A stretch of 30,000 nt of DNA from Chrysomallon squamiferum (taxonomy: Eukaryota > Mollusca > Gastropoda > Neomphalida > Peltospiridae), in assembly GCA_012295275.1 (NCBI GenBank), contig CM022668.1, forward strand, positions 2,642,989 to 2,672,988. Reading direction: 5' to 3'. Below, in pieces: positions 11,085-21,037 of this stretch; position 1 is the first letter of the stretch; each line of letters starts with the position of its first letter. The notes below the pieces were generated by a model. The model searched no databases. It was not told where the DNA came from and worked only from the letters and a program-made list of their open reading frames with translations. The translations under genes and the position numbers were made by a program.

Positions 11085-11245
11085 ACCTATTTGTATACCT
11101 GTAACCTCGTCCAAGTACAGCGAGGCCCTGATTGGGTGGCGCTAATAGAGTGGAGAGATAATGAGAAGTTAAGACTTGGGAGGTTATCAGTTGTTCGGAA
11201 ACTAAGGACAAGATTAAACTGACCTCTTCTTGGTGGAGTTCAATT
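11085..11245. promoter_or_regulatory. Complex non-coding block, possible regulatory element
   Basis: This is a 160-bp segment of balanced composition between AT-only stretches. It contains a CCAAT-type box on the minus strand (CCCAATCAG, 11129-11137), AGATAA and TTATC words, and GTTAAGACTT. The minus-strand open frame over it (11053-11337) starts in an A/T-run and has no recognisable domain, so coding is not favoured. Conservation would decide. Confidence 0.3.
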
Positions 11246-11635
11246 TCTGGTTTCGATTTCGTACAGGTATGTTTGTCTTTGATCTCAGACTCGTTACAGG
11301 TAAAAAAAATTAAAAAAAAAATTAAATAAAGATGCATGTTTTTTTTTTTTTTTCTTCGTGGTAATATCTACACAAGTTTGTCTGGATTCTGTTACTAATG
11401 GATGTTTCATTGTCTGCCCTCCATCTTGAGAGAGCAGATCACAGACTGTTCAAACTATTTTGTTTTTAAACTTGTCTTTGTGTCTGTTTGTCTTTGAATT
11501 GTGTTGTTTGACAAGTTTTCTAATGTTAGAAATCACAGGAAGGTTTCAGTTTTTTAAATGTTTCAGTCAGTTCTAAATGTTTAGCATTTTTTTCTTAAAC
11601 ATTTCCATAACTGTATCTGCCTACATTCATCTTTC
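11246..11635. other. Non-coding AT-rich DNA
   Basis: T-run at 11338-11352. Nothing else was recognised before the pyrimidine-rich tract. Confidence 0.5.
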
Positions 11636-11777
11636 CCTGTCCTTCTGTCTTTCTCTCTCTCTGTCTCTCTCTGTCTGTCCTTCTTTCTCTCTCTCATTCT
11701 TCTCTTTGTCTGTCCTTGTTTCTCTCTCTCTCTCTCCCTCTTTTTCTCTCTCTCTCTCTTTCTGTCTCTCTCTCTGT

Positions 11778-11860
<83 letters not shown>

Positions 11861-11870
11861 ATCTTTTATT
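11636..11870 (+). repeat. Interrupted then pure (CT)n tract
   Basis: CTCT units interrupted by CTGT and CTTT occupy 11640-11779, followed by an uninterrupted run at 11780-11853. The 156-residue Ser/Leu/Phe open frame over 11577-12047 is a repeat translation. Confidence 0.95.
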
Positions 11871-12227
11871 CTCAGTTTTTCCTCCTTATTCCTGACATCA
11901 CTTTTCTTTCGTTCTTTATTTCATTCATTTTCTCTTTTTCTTTTTCTCTGTTGTTTAACCCTTTCACCTTCTTTCCCTACACAGTGGTTAGAACTCTTCC
12001 TAATTTCCCTCTTGAACGTGACAGGTCAGCTTTTCAGTTCACCCTGACAGATTTTATATCTGCCCCCAATTCACATCTGTAACCCACATAAAGATGATAG
12101 CTGTGTCTCTGAATTTCTCCTTCTTCATACTTTTTTTTATCTTTGGTTTTTAGATCTTTCCCTTTAACAACTACTGAAGCTGCCTTGGTATTCCCTAAAC
12201 ATTTAAATCAGTTTGATATTCCACTTA
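11871..12227. other. Pyrimidine-rich non-coding DNA
   Basis: T/C-rich sequence without structure that I could recognise. It leads into the minisatellite. Confidence 0.5.
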
Positions 12228-12745
12228 AACTCTGAATATTCCCCATTACATTTACAAATCAGCTCTAAATTCCCCATTGCCTTGAATATTTCCCCAAACA
12301 TTTACTAAATCAGCTCTGAATATTCCCCATTACATTTGAACATTCCCCATTACAAAAATCAGCTCTAAATATTCCCCATTACATTTACTAAATCTAGCTC
12401 TGAATATTCCCCATTATTATATTTACATATCACTCTGAATATCCCCATTACTTTACTGAATATTCCCCAATTACATTTACTAAATCAGCTCTGAATATTC
12501 CCCATTACATTTACTAAATCTACTCTGAATATTCCCCATTACATTTACTAAATCAGCTCTGAATATTCCCCATTACATTTACTAAATCAGCTCTGAATAT
12601 TCCCCATTACATTTACTAAATCTTCCCTGAATATTCCCCATTACATTTACTAAATCAGCTCTTTCCCCATTAACATTCCCCCATTAATTTACAAAATTTA
12701 AATATTCCCCATTACATTTACTAAATCTTCCCCAGAACATTCCCC
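12228..12745 (+). repeat. 34-bp minisatellite, about 15-17 copies
   Basis: The unit core is ATTCCCCATTACATTTACTA followed by AATCAGCTCTGAAT. The best-preserved copies lie between about 12462 and 12655 and are spaced exactly 34 bp apart. Flanking copies are shortened or lengthened (for example 12290-12345 and 12660-12745), giving an array with a homogenised centre and decayed edges. Confidence 0.95.
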
Positions 12746-12799
12746 TTTAACAATTTAACTTCATCTGTCCTGAACAACTTTCTCCTTTGCGGCTGTGAG

Positions 12800-13760
12800 C
12801 TGAAAAACAAAGTTAGGTGTGGAAAAATAATCACACCTGAAACACGCTGCCAGTGAAATGTTATCAGCAGATTTTCCTGTAAAATAAATTACAACAAAGT
12901 TTTGTGTGGACTAAGCAGGCAAAGCCCACTGTTACTATGGAAATTTTTGTCATGGATGTTTACTCAGTCCTTAGCTTTTTCTCTTGAAACCCTGGCCCGA
13001 CTTGCCTGTCACTCGTTTGCCTGTGTGTGTGTGTGTGTGTGTATTATGTTCAACAAACTCCGTAGTCAGGGATAACACTTATTTATCCTTATCGGTAATC
13101 CCCGGATAATGCTGTGCATTGAGGATAAGTGCTATGAAATAACAGTTTTTATTACACCTTTGATGTGAGCCTGTATCGCTGATAGACACCAGATACATTT
13201 GTTGTTAAAGATTGTTTACTTCACACCTATGTCTTGTCGGTTCGGTGTGAAATTAGTCAGTTCTGTACCTGATTACATTAATTTTGTACTTGAGTTACTT
13301 TGTTATAGCACTTGATCTGTGTGCTTTGTTCACTTAATTGTAGACAAGACACACGCCCACTCCCCCACACAGATATCTTTATATCAACACACACACAGTG
13401 GATACTGGATATTATGTTTGATAATTTTATTAATTTATTTATTTATTTATACAATTATTTAAATTATAAATTTAATTTAATTTAGTATATTTCTTTATTC
13501 TTTTGAGAAAAAAAAAACAGGAAAAAAAAAACCAAATTTATGTTTTCTAAATGATTCTACAACAGGTTTGAAGACAAATATTTCGGAGCACAATTTTTCC
13601 CATTCTTGAAAGTTGATCAGCCACATTTGACAGTTCATTGTTTTTCCAAAACCTCAAAATGTGACTTTTGACATCAGTAAGAATATTTGGTTTCACTTTT
13701 CACACATCTGTGTGAATTTTAAACTGATGTGTGCATGTTTTTTCACACTTGAATTCACTC
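12800..13760. promoter_or_regulatory. Candidate regulatory block: T-box-like pairs and GATA cluster
   Basis: Three inverted pairs of TCACAC-type half-sites occur here: AGGTGTG/CACACCT at 12815-12838, TTCACACC/GGTGTGAA at 13220-13251, and the near-contiguous palindrome TTCACACATCTGTGTGAA at 13699-13716. These resemble T-box factor half-sites. Eight GATA/TATC words lie within 13071-13195. No open frame of note occurs, and the only repeats are a TG run at 13023-13042 and AT-rich sequence at 13430-13500. The regulatory call is inference from motif density alone. Confidence 0.35.
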
Positions 13761-14603
13761 ACCTGTCCACGCACGCACATGTTTTTCTCATACCGGACAG
13801 TTAGTTATCTCCTGGTTTTTTTTGTTTTTTAACACTAAGTGAAACTTGTCAGATTCAGTTCTGTCTGTTTCTGTGGTTCTCATAAAGCTGAAACTAAAAA
13901 TCTTTCTGTCATATGTTAATAAAAAATAAAATCAAAGAAAAGAAATAATAAAATTTTTGTTTTTAGAACTTTTGAAAACTAATTTTTTCAACTTATTCTG
14001 AGTTACAAGTGTATGTAAAACATATAATATCAGTAATTGTTTTTCTCTGCTTTGTTTGCTTGTTTGTGTTTTAGTGTGTTTCTGTGTTCTTGTTTTTGTG
14101 TTTTGTATGTGTTTGTTTGTGTGTGTGTATGTTTATATGTATGTATGTGTGTGTTTCTGACCAAGAATGAATGGTTACAAAATATATAAAACTTGACACT
14201 TCTCAGCAATTAAATACCATTCCAACCCTTGTCTCACATATCTCACCGACAAATGAAAAAAGACTCAGAAGAATGTTGTTGGCAGATGAACAGATCTGGC
14301 TTATTGTTATGTCAGAAATAACACAGGTTTGGCATTCAGCAGTAATATCGTATTTTTAGAAAAAAAACAAACAAACAACAAAAATTAACCATTTATTTTA
14401 CCACAAGGAAATTATGACTGGTATGAAAAATACAGATGTCAAATAAAAAATTTAATTTCTTCATCTTTCCATGTTTTGGGAATTTTTAATCTGAATTTAA
14501 AATATCTGGTCTTGTTCACGTAAATTTTATATCCTTTATTATTAAGAAAGTATTAGTGTTTACAATATAAACCCAATTAACACAAACAGTCGTTTCATTA
14601 CCA
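13761..14603. other. Non-coding AT-rich DNA
   Basis: TG/TTTG-rich words occur at 14050-14155, and a reversed GGAGATAACT-type motif at 13801-13813. The open frame at 14171-14359 (62 residues) has no recognisable content. Confidence 0.5.
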
Positions 14604-14725
14604 TATCATTAACATAATATTAATATATCATTAACATAATATTAACATGTCATTAGCATGTCATTAACATATCATTAACATGTTATTAAAATGATATCAA
14701 CATGATATTAAAATACATTAACATG
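14604..14725 (+). repeat. 11-bp minisatellite, about 11 copies
   Basis: Units close to ATCATTAACAT are repeated, with variants ATATTAACAT, GTCATTAGCAT and GATATTAAAAT. The unit is itself rich in ATTA homeodomain-type cores. Confidence 0.88.
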
Positions 14726-15008
14726 TTTTGCCACACATTCGGTATAAAGAAGTGCACTGTTGATGTAAGCCAGTCTCTAGCGTCTGTCAGCATTTTCTCC
14801 TAAAATAGAACTGCGTGCGTGCATTTTTCACTTTGTGACATTTTTAGCAGACACACAGACAGGTTTCTGATCTAAAAATAGTTTGAAACATCGTCACAGT
14901 CTTTCTGATAAAAGATTGAGTGGGTGCTTGTCTAGTTTTGATGTTTGTACAGACTTGCAGTTTGTTCCTGTCCTTGTACTAAATTTAAAAAAAAAAATAA
15001 TATTCAAG

Positions 15009-15039
<31 letters not shown>

Positions 15040-15237
15040 ATTGCTATCTATTTGTTTAATATCATGCAACTTTTTGTTAACAAAACAAAACAAAAATAAA
15101 AAAAAATAAATAAAAAAATAGAATACAATAAATAAATAAATAATAAAAATAAAGTAAATAAATAAAAGGTAAATATAAAATAGAATAGAATAAAATAAAA
15201 ATAAAAAACTCAAAGGTTTGAAAGATGACATTATTTA
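14726..15237. other. Non-coding DNA with (TG)n and A-rich tract
   Basis: A TG run lies at 15012-15039. An A-rich AAATA tract at 15080-15210 follows. The minus-strand open frame over 15004-15231 is built from both repeats. The stretch 14726-14980 is complex sequence without a recognised feature. Confidence 0.6.
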
Positions 15238-15258
15238 TAGTAGTAGTATTACTACAGC

Positions 15259-15295
<37 letters not shown>

Positions 15296-15420
15296 TCAAT
15301 ATTAGCATTAACATCAGTATTAGTAGTGGCAGTATTAATAAATACAATTCTAGCAGTGGTAGTAGTTGCAGTAGTTATGGTATTTGTACCAATATAGTTG
15401 TTGTAGTTGTTGTTGTGTTA
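15238..15420 (+). repeat. (TAG)n trinucleotide tract with degenerate tail
   Basis: A clean TAG run lies at about 15261-15294. Degenerate TAG, TTG and CAG units continue to about 15415. Confidence 0.9.
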
Positions 15421-15760
15421 ATATGGAGCTGTAGTATTAAAATAAGATGCAGGTAGGTGTGGAATGTTGTCAGACAGGTAAAACATGTAACTCACTCTGA
15501 GTTATCGCTGTCTCGTATCTGTGTACTCAAAACACTCTTTGCCTCTTAGGCTGTAGGATCAACTCTGCCAAATTCTTTACGTGAGGTTTTTACATTGTTA
15601 AATAAAATATTTTTTTATTTTAATTTTTAATCTTATGTTTTCTTAACATTTGATTAATTAATTCTTAAATTATTTCTTATTTGTCATCTGATATCACACA
15701 GATATATAAATTAATCATAATTATTACTAAATATACAGTGTACCATATATTTAGTTATAT

Positions 15761-15761
<1 letters not shown>
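15421..15761. other. Non-coding AT-rich DNA
   Basis: Nothing recognised apart from short T-runs and AT-rich words. Confidence 0.5.
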
Positions 15762-15797
<36 letters not shown>

Positions 15798-15849
15798 GCA
15801 ACTTTATATGAATTGTAGATATATATATATATATATATACACACACATA
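15762..15849. repeat. Inverted repeat from two TA/TG-TA/CA microsatellites
   Basis: TATGTGTGTATATAT... on the left is mirrored by ...ATATATACACACACATA on the right, around a loop of about 28 bases (near 15793-15820). The arms pair almost perfectly over about 30 bp. The arrangement suggests either a cruciform-prone site or a hairpin in any transcript. Confidence 0.85.
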
Positions 15850-15957
15850 GTGTGATTTTATTACACACACACACACAAACACAAATACATATATAATACA
15901 TTTATAATTGTTACGTGTTTAATGTGTATGACGTAACACTGATAATACTTAACAGCT

Positions 15958-15963
15958 CTTTAT
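15958..15963 (-). terminator. AATAAA polyadenylation signal candidate (minus strand)
   Basis: TTTATT on the plus strand reads AATAAA on the minus strand, about 10 nt after the TAA that closes the minus-strand exon candidate. This hexamer is common by chance in AT-rich DNA, so it only mildly supports a gene end. Confidence 0.3.
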
Positions 15964-15972
15964 TACTGGCCT

Positions 15973-16182
15973 TTAGCCAGAACTCTTCAGCTGAGAGGTA
16001 AAAAGGTCGCTGCAGGTGAAGATGAGATTGTCAGAGTGGTTGTTGTATAAGAGGAGTAGATGTGGTCTCAGTGAGGACAGAGAGATTGTGTCATGTGGAA
16101 TATTTAAGATATTACACAGCTCCACACTGTTAGTCATGTAACACTTGATGTGTTGATAGTTTATGTACGTCTTGATTGGCAT
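15973..16182 (-). CDS. Possible minus-strand terminal exon, unknown protein
   Basis: A 69-codon open frame begins MPIKTYINYQHIKCYM and ends FTSQLKSSG before TAA. It uses a mixed codon set with many C-ending codons, unlike the AT-rich surroundings, and has no internal repeat. Its middle holds NSVELCNILNIPHDTISLSS, and a Leu-rich HLLLLY segment follows. An AATAAA lies just downstream. Upstream on the minus strand is an AC microsatellite, so the ATG shown need not be the true start. AG sites within the first 40 bases could serve as acceptors. I do not recognise the family, and it could be a gene fragment or chance. Confidence 0.35.
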   Translation of the reverse strand: MPIKTYINYQHIKCYMTNSVELCNILNIPHDTISLSSLRPHLLLLYNNHSDNLIFTCSDLFTSQLKSSG

Positions 16183-16184
16183 GT

Positions 16185-16249
16185 TTGTGTGTGTGTGTGT
16201 GTGTGTTTGTATTTATGTGAGAGTGTTTGTGTATGTGTGTGACTGTACT

Positions 16250-16295
<46 letters not shown>

Positions 16296-16352
16296 TATTT
16301 ATGTGAGAGTGTTTGTGTATGTGTGTGACTGTACTGGTGTGTGTGTGTGTAG
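16185..16352 (+). repeat. (TG)n tract with an 86-bp internal duplication
   Basis: A non-repetitive phrase beginning GTTTGTATTTATGTGAGAGT and running to ACTGTACTGG starts at 16205 and again, identically, at 16291. TG runs separate and flank the copies. The identity points to a recent slippage or unequal exchange. Confidence 0.93.
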
Positions 16353-16980
16353 GGTGGTGGTGGTGTTTCTGTCTGTATGTTTGTGTAGTTTGGTTTAGAG
16401 TACAGGTTTGTTGAATAGCATTGGTGGATATGTGTATTTGTCTGTGTGTCTGTGTGTGTGTAATAACTATATTGTTAATGTGTTTATATGTGAAAGTATA
16501 TGTTTTACATCTTTGTTGTATATATGTCTGTCTGTCTGTCAGTCTGTTGATATACCCACTCATGCAATAAAGCATATTCTCACAGATTTAGTCTTTGCTG
16601 TGAAAAAGCAATTAACTGAACAATATATTCTCACACTTTGAAGTGTGACATATGACTGATATTTCCAGGGTGGTGTTTAATATTTCTGTTTAATGACTAG
16701 GAAATATTCAACTTAGTTACAGTGTTACAGGAAGTCTTTCTGACCTTGACATTAGTGCTGCTACTTTTCTTACTTCTTCACTGAAGAGCTTTATTCCTAA
16801 TTACTTGTTTCTTTTCTTTTTTTTCTGATTTTTCTTTTCAATTATGCCTCTTTTTTTTTGTTCTTGTTGTTGTTCATTTGTTTCAAGTGTGTTTTTAGTG
16901 TAAGTGATTTGAAATGTGTGTTTACAAGTAGGACTTTATAGTCAGACTTGTTAATGTAATTACTGTTATATTTAGATTTA
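16353..16980. other. Non-coding DNA
   Basis: TG- and TCTG-rich words are present at 16353-16545. The remainder is AT-rich and unremarkable. The open frames over 16213-16641 are extended by the TG repeat. Confidence 0.5.
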
Positions 16981-16993
16981 GTTATTAAAATAA

Positions 16994-17031
<38 letters not shown>

Positions 17032-17340
17032 AAACTGTAGTAGTAGTAGTAATAAGAAGTAATTGTTGTACTAGTAGTGATATTAGTGTTAGTAGTTTTT
17101 GTAGTAGTGGTGGTAGTTGTAGTAGTAGTAGTAGTAGTGGTAATGGCAGCAGCAGCAGTAGTAGTAGTAGTTGTTAGTATTATCATTATTTTTATTATTA
17201 TTAGTTCTAATAGTAACAGTAATAACAAAAAGATAAAAACAATTTTTACAATAATAACAATAATGACTAACAACAACAAATATAAAAAAATAACAACAAT
17301 ATCAACAACAACAACAAAATAATAATAAAAACAACAACCA
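16981..17340. repeat. Trinucleotide cluster: AAT, TAG, then AAC
   Basis: AAT units (16996-17030) pass into TAG/TGG/CAG units (17037-17175), then ATT, then CAA/AAT units (17240-17340). The open frames over it on both strands are homopolymer-like (VVVVV, TTTTT) artefacts. Confidence 0.93.
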
Positions 17341-17880
17341 CAACATTATACAAAAAAACAAACAAACTTAAAAAAAAAAAAGCCACCGTACCATAAAAAA
17401 AACAGACCAAACTTTAATGACCCTTCTCATTTCACTTTCATTTTTCTCTTCCATCTCTTTCATCTTAACAACTATTAACCCCGTCTCATTTTTCTTCTGC
17501 CATTATGAAATAATAAAAAATAATTATTAATTTTACACCTCACTGTTTTGTTTCTCATTTTCTCCTGCTTCCTGCCGATTTCACCCCCCCTCCCCCGTTT
17601 ATTACTCAGTGAGTTTTCCAGTGACTCAGAACTCACTGGCGTGGTTCCAGTCAATTGTTTTTAGCTTGCATTGTCCTCTTTCCAGGAAAAGATGAGGTTT
17701 TTGATGATCAAAATAACGTGTTAGTCACCAGTCAGTGATATTAAATTGTGGAGATTTCTAAATTAAAATCCGTGTTTTTATCGTTCGTTTAATCTGAAAT
17801 CTGCGGCAGGCAGACAGGCTGGGCTGTGTCTGGGTGCCAGGAGTTTGTGATTAGATTTCTAGAAAATTAAAATAAATTAA
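17341..17880. other. Complex non-coding DNA
   Basis: The segment 17560-17850 is less AT-rich and non-repetitive, with a C-run at 17584-17596 and words such as GACTCAGAACTCACTGG. No open frame of note occurs. It may be regulatory, but nothing specific supports that. Confidence 0.4.
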
Positions 17881-17937
17881 TGATGTCAGTTATATTAATA
17901 AAAGTTGTATTAATAATGATGATATTAATGATGATGG

Positions 17938-17968
<31 letters not shown>

Positions 17969-18160
17969 AATAATAAAAATGATGACGATAACAATAGCAG
18001 TAGTAGTAGTAGTATTAATAATAATATAATAATAATGATAATAATAGTAGCAGTACTAGTATTAGTAATATTAATGATAGTTATAGTAGTAGTAGTAGTG
18101 ATACTAATAAATATAGTAATGACAGTAATAACTATACTGATAATAACAGCAATCATAATA
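17881..18160 (+). repeat. Degenerate AAT/GAT/TAG trinucleotide tract
   Basis: Interrupted AAT, GAT and TAG units fill about 280 bp. The minus-strand open frame (Ile/Thr/Leu-rich) is a repeat translation. Confidence 0.92.
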
Positions 18161-18990
18161 ACTGCAGTTTCCCAGTTGACTTTGTACGTTCATTAATAAA
18201 GACAGAGATGGGAAACTTTGTTAACCACAAAAATGTTGTAGGAAATTTCATCTGTCCTGTTACAACTGTCTGTCTGTCTGTCTGTTTTACTGAAACATCA
18301 AACACTGAACCACTGTATTGTGAGTTCATACAATATGTTCTGTATACCACACACAACCAGTAACCTATCTGAATTACCACACCTCAAGATACTTGAAATA
18401 TTGTAAAATTAATAAACCTTTGTCTTATAGGAAATGTGGTGGTTTTTGGTTTTGAGTGGGTTTTTCCGAATATTGCTCATTGAAAGAATGGTCAGTTTTA
18501 TATCTCATTTTCTTTAATTTCAATTTCTCAGTTGTAATTTCTGTTTCTCAATATTAATGTCCACTTCACTTTTAGTTTCAGTTTGTTAGTTTTAATTTTA
18601 ATTATGTTTCATTATAACAAAATAATTATTAAGATACTGAAACTGTATTACACAGACAAATATCAGATTCTGAAACAAGAAGAATTCCTGGTTACACTAG
18701 GAAGTCATGACATACGTGGTGTATTATTCACACAGGGGACGTGTATATATATATATATGTAATATACAGACTGTATGCAACAACATGTAACAAACTCTGA
18801 GTATTCCATCTCACAGACAATTTCCTATGTCAAGTGCAAACAGGTCAAGTTTCGACACTTGAAATAGGAAATAATTACGTGGTTAATTTTTATTTTAATA
18901 CACTAATCACTCAGAGAGATGAATTGTTTTTCTCTTTCTTTCATCGTTTTGGTTGTTAGAGACAGAGGCCTGGTGATAATCACAGGCTTT
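18161..18990. other. Non-coding AT-rich DNA
   Basis: A TCTG run (18268-18284) and a TA run (18744-18760) are the only repeats seen. The word CACAGGGGACGT at about 18732 recurs at about 23021. No gene was recognised. Confidence 0.5.
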
Positions 18991-18997
18991 GGTAAAC

Positions 18998-19400
18998 ACA
19001 CATCTGATGTACTGAAGTATTGAGTAGATGCATCTGATGTACTGATTGAAGTACTGAGTAAATATCTAATGTACTGCAGTGTTGAGTGAATGCAACTGAA
19101 GTACTCACTGAAAAAGTACTGAGATACTGAGCGAAGATTTGGATAAACAGGCATTTGATGTATTGATGATGTATTGAGTGAATGCATCTGAAGTACTGAC
19201 TGAATGTACATGAAGTACTGAGTAAAATACACATCTGATGTATTTCTGTGATGTACTGAGTTTGGTGTGAAGATTTTGGATAAATACACATTTGATGTTT
19301 TGAAGTATTCAGTGTATAATGCATCTCTGAAATATTGAGTAAATGCACATCTGATGTACTCTGTGAAGTACTGATATTAGTTGCAGTATTAAATACACTT
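18998..19400 (+). repeat. Decayed 30-bp minisatellite with a higher-order copy
   Basis: Units near CTGATGTACTGAAGTACTGA followed by GTAAATGCAT recur with many indels. A longer unit beginning GAAGATTTGGATAAA at about 19134 recurs about 136 bp later at about 19270, so a block of several units was itself duplicated. The two minus-strand frames of about 125 residues (YFTQYFMYIQS, HQMCIYPKSS type) are translations of this array. Confidence 0.88.
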
Positions 19401-19571
19401 CAGTACAAACAATTACATGAAGTATAGTGAATCTGTAATGCACTGACTTGTATACTGAAGTACTCGTGTACCGACTGTTGTATATATATATCTATGTACT
19501 GTGTAGCAGTACAGTATTAAAATAAGAACGTTTTTATAGTTTGTTTTCTGTGTTAATTTCTCACTGACAAA

Positions 19572-19640
19572 ATGAAGATCAAAGTGGAAGATCTGGATTA
19601 TGAGGAGGTGTTGGAGATCTTTGAATATTACCTGGCTAAG
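19572..19640 (+). CDS. Candidate first coding exon, unknown protein
   Basis: The ATG at 19572 has A at -3 (GACAAAATG), a good animal start context. Twenty-three codons begin MKIKVEDLDYEEVLEIFEYY and end LAK, directly before GTAAAA as a phase-0 donor. The peptide is acidic with spaced hydrophobic residues, consistent with a helix. It joins in phase to the exon at 21127 across a 1.49-kb intron. There is no upstream promoter signal that I can identify, and the AT-rich surroundings give no competing open frame. The family is not recognised. Confidence 0.5.
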
Positions 19641-20184
19641 GTAAAACATTTTTTTTTTTTTTTTAATTTTATTTTTATGTATGGATTTAAAACGGATTTT
19701 TGTATGGTATACAAAATATGGTTTATTGCATAGATAAGTTTCTTATACAAGATTTAGAGAATTTATTTAAGTTAATTTGACACCAAAGATTTACCACACA
19801 GGTTGTAAAGTGTAGTGTACAGAGCTCACTGTGGTCCAGTATAATTACATGTGGTTTTTTGGCTGATCTGTTCAAATGATGATTGATTTCAATGAAATTC
19901 ACATTTCTCTCGTTAATTCTACCTACTAAATCCTTTAATGGAAAACTTTAATATCACTTTTAAGTGTTAGAACTGTTTTACAGCTATGTACTTGATAAGA
20001 TCAGTTTAGTATAAACAGTTAAAAATTATTCTTTTAAGTTAGAACTGTATTTTAAATGTTCCCATTCCAGTCAGAGTTCTGTTAGTGGTTTGTCAAAGAT
20101 GCTTGTGTTCTGTTGTCCATCATGTATTATTCTGTACCATTTTACATACTGATCCACTGTGTTTTTTATTAACTTGTATACTGG

Positions 20185-20254
20185 TCCAGTATTCCATGCT
20201 TACTGATCCACTGATCCAGTATCCTATGCTAAGTAATCCACTGATCCAGTATTT
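20185..20254 (+). repeat. 30-bp tandem repeat, two full copies plus part
   Basis: TCCAGTAT followed by a CTATGCT-type segment and GATCCACTGA starts at 20185, 20215 and 20245. The spacing is exactly 30 bp, with a few substitutions. Confidence 0.9.
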
Positions 20255-20394
20255 TGTAGAATGTTTAAATTTCAGTCTGTTGTGTGTTTATTGTTTCTGT
20301 GGACTTGTTGAGGTTTTCACCTATTGAAATGTTTGACACCTGCAGTCGTTAACTTTTGTTATATTTACTTAAAACATACACAGCACCTCCATTT

Positions 20395-20519
20395 ATAACA
20401 TACACACAGACAAATGTACATAAACACATGTACATACATGCCTACACACACACAATCTACCAAAACATACATTCTCACATACACATAACATATAACATGT
20501 ACAAACACACATACACACA

Positions 20520-20560
<41 letters not shown>

Positions 20561-20720
20561 AGACACACACACACATACACACACACATACACACACACAA
20601 ACACACATGCACACACACACAAACCCAGATACACATACACACACACAAACCCAGACACACAAACACATACACAGACACACACACAGACAGAGACACACAT
20701 GTGCACACATACATGCAAAC
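20395..20720 (+). repeat. AC-rich compound microsatellite
   Basis: ACAC runs are interrupted by AT, GA and CCAGA in a semi-regular way. The phrase ACACACAAACCCAGA(T/C)AC occurs twice near 20614 and 20640. All large open frames here (THTHTH or VCVCVC) are repeat translations. Confidence 0.95.
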
Positions 20721-21037
20721 TCAGAGATACATATCTACATAAACTTACATAAAAAAAAGTTACATGACAGAATTCTACACCAAAGTCAGAGTTGTGTACA
20801 TCATTGTACAGTGTTTTCACAAAAGTATGCAAAATATTTACCCCACACCTACATAATTTTACACAGGAATATTCATGAATATTTGTTCAAACAGGTTTCT
20901 GTAAAATTAAATTTTTTCTTCAGCAAAATTCACACCTCACTGATTTGTTACTTGTAAGGAAACATTTAGGTCAAGGTTGAATGAACTTTATAATAAATTT
21001 AATATTTGGAGAGGAAAAAAAAAAGGAAATAGGAGTT

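Noticed and set aside
11053-11337. 94-residue minus-strand frame beginning with a signal-peptide-like hydrophobic stretch
   Set aside because: The hydrophobic start is the translation of an A/T-run. No downstream motif or splice context supports it.
11577-12047. 156-residue Ser/Leu-rich plus-strand frame
   Set aside because: It is almost wholly a translation of the CT microsatellite and its pyrimidine-rich flanks.
18903-19348. Two overlapping minus-strand frames of 122-128 residues with repeated YFTQYF/HQM words
   Set aside because: They translate the decayed 30-bp minisatellite. Both frames are open for the same reason, which argues against coding.
20365-20832. 155-residue Cys/Val-rich minus-strand frame that could be mistaken for a Cys-rich secreted peptide
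   Set aside because: It is a translation of an AC/TG microsatellite. The Cys spacing is set by the dinucleotide period and not by disulfide architecture.
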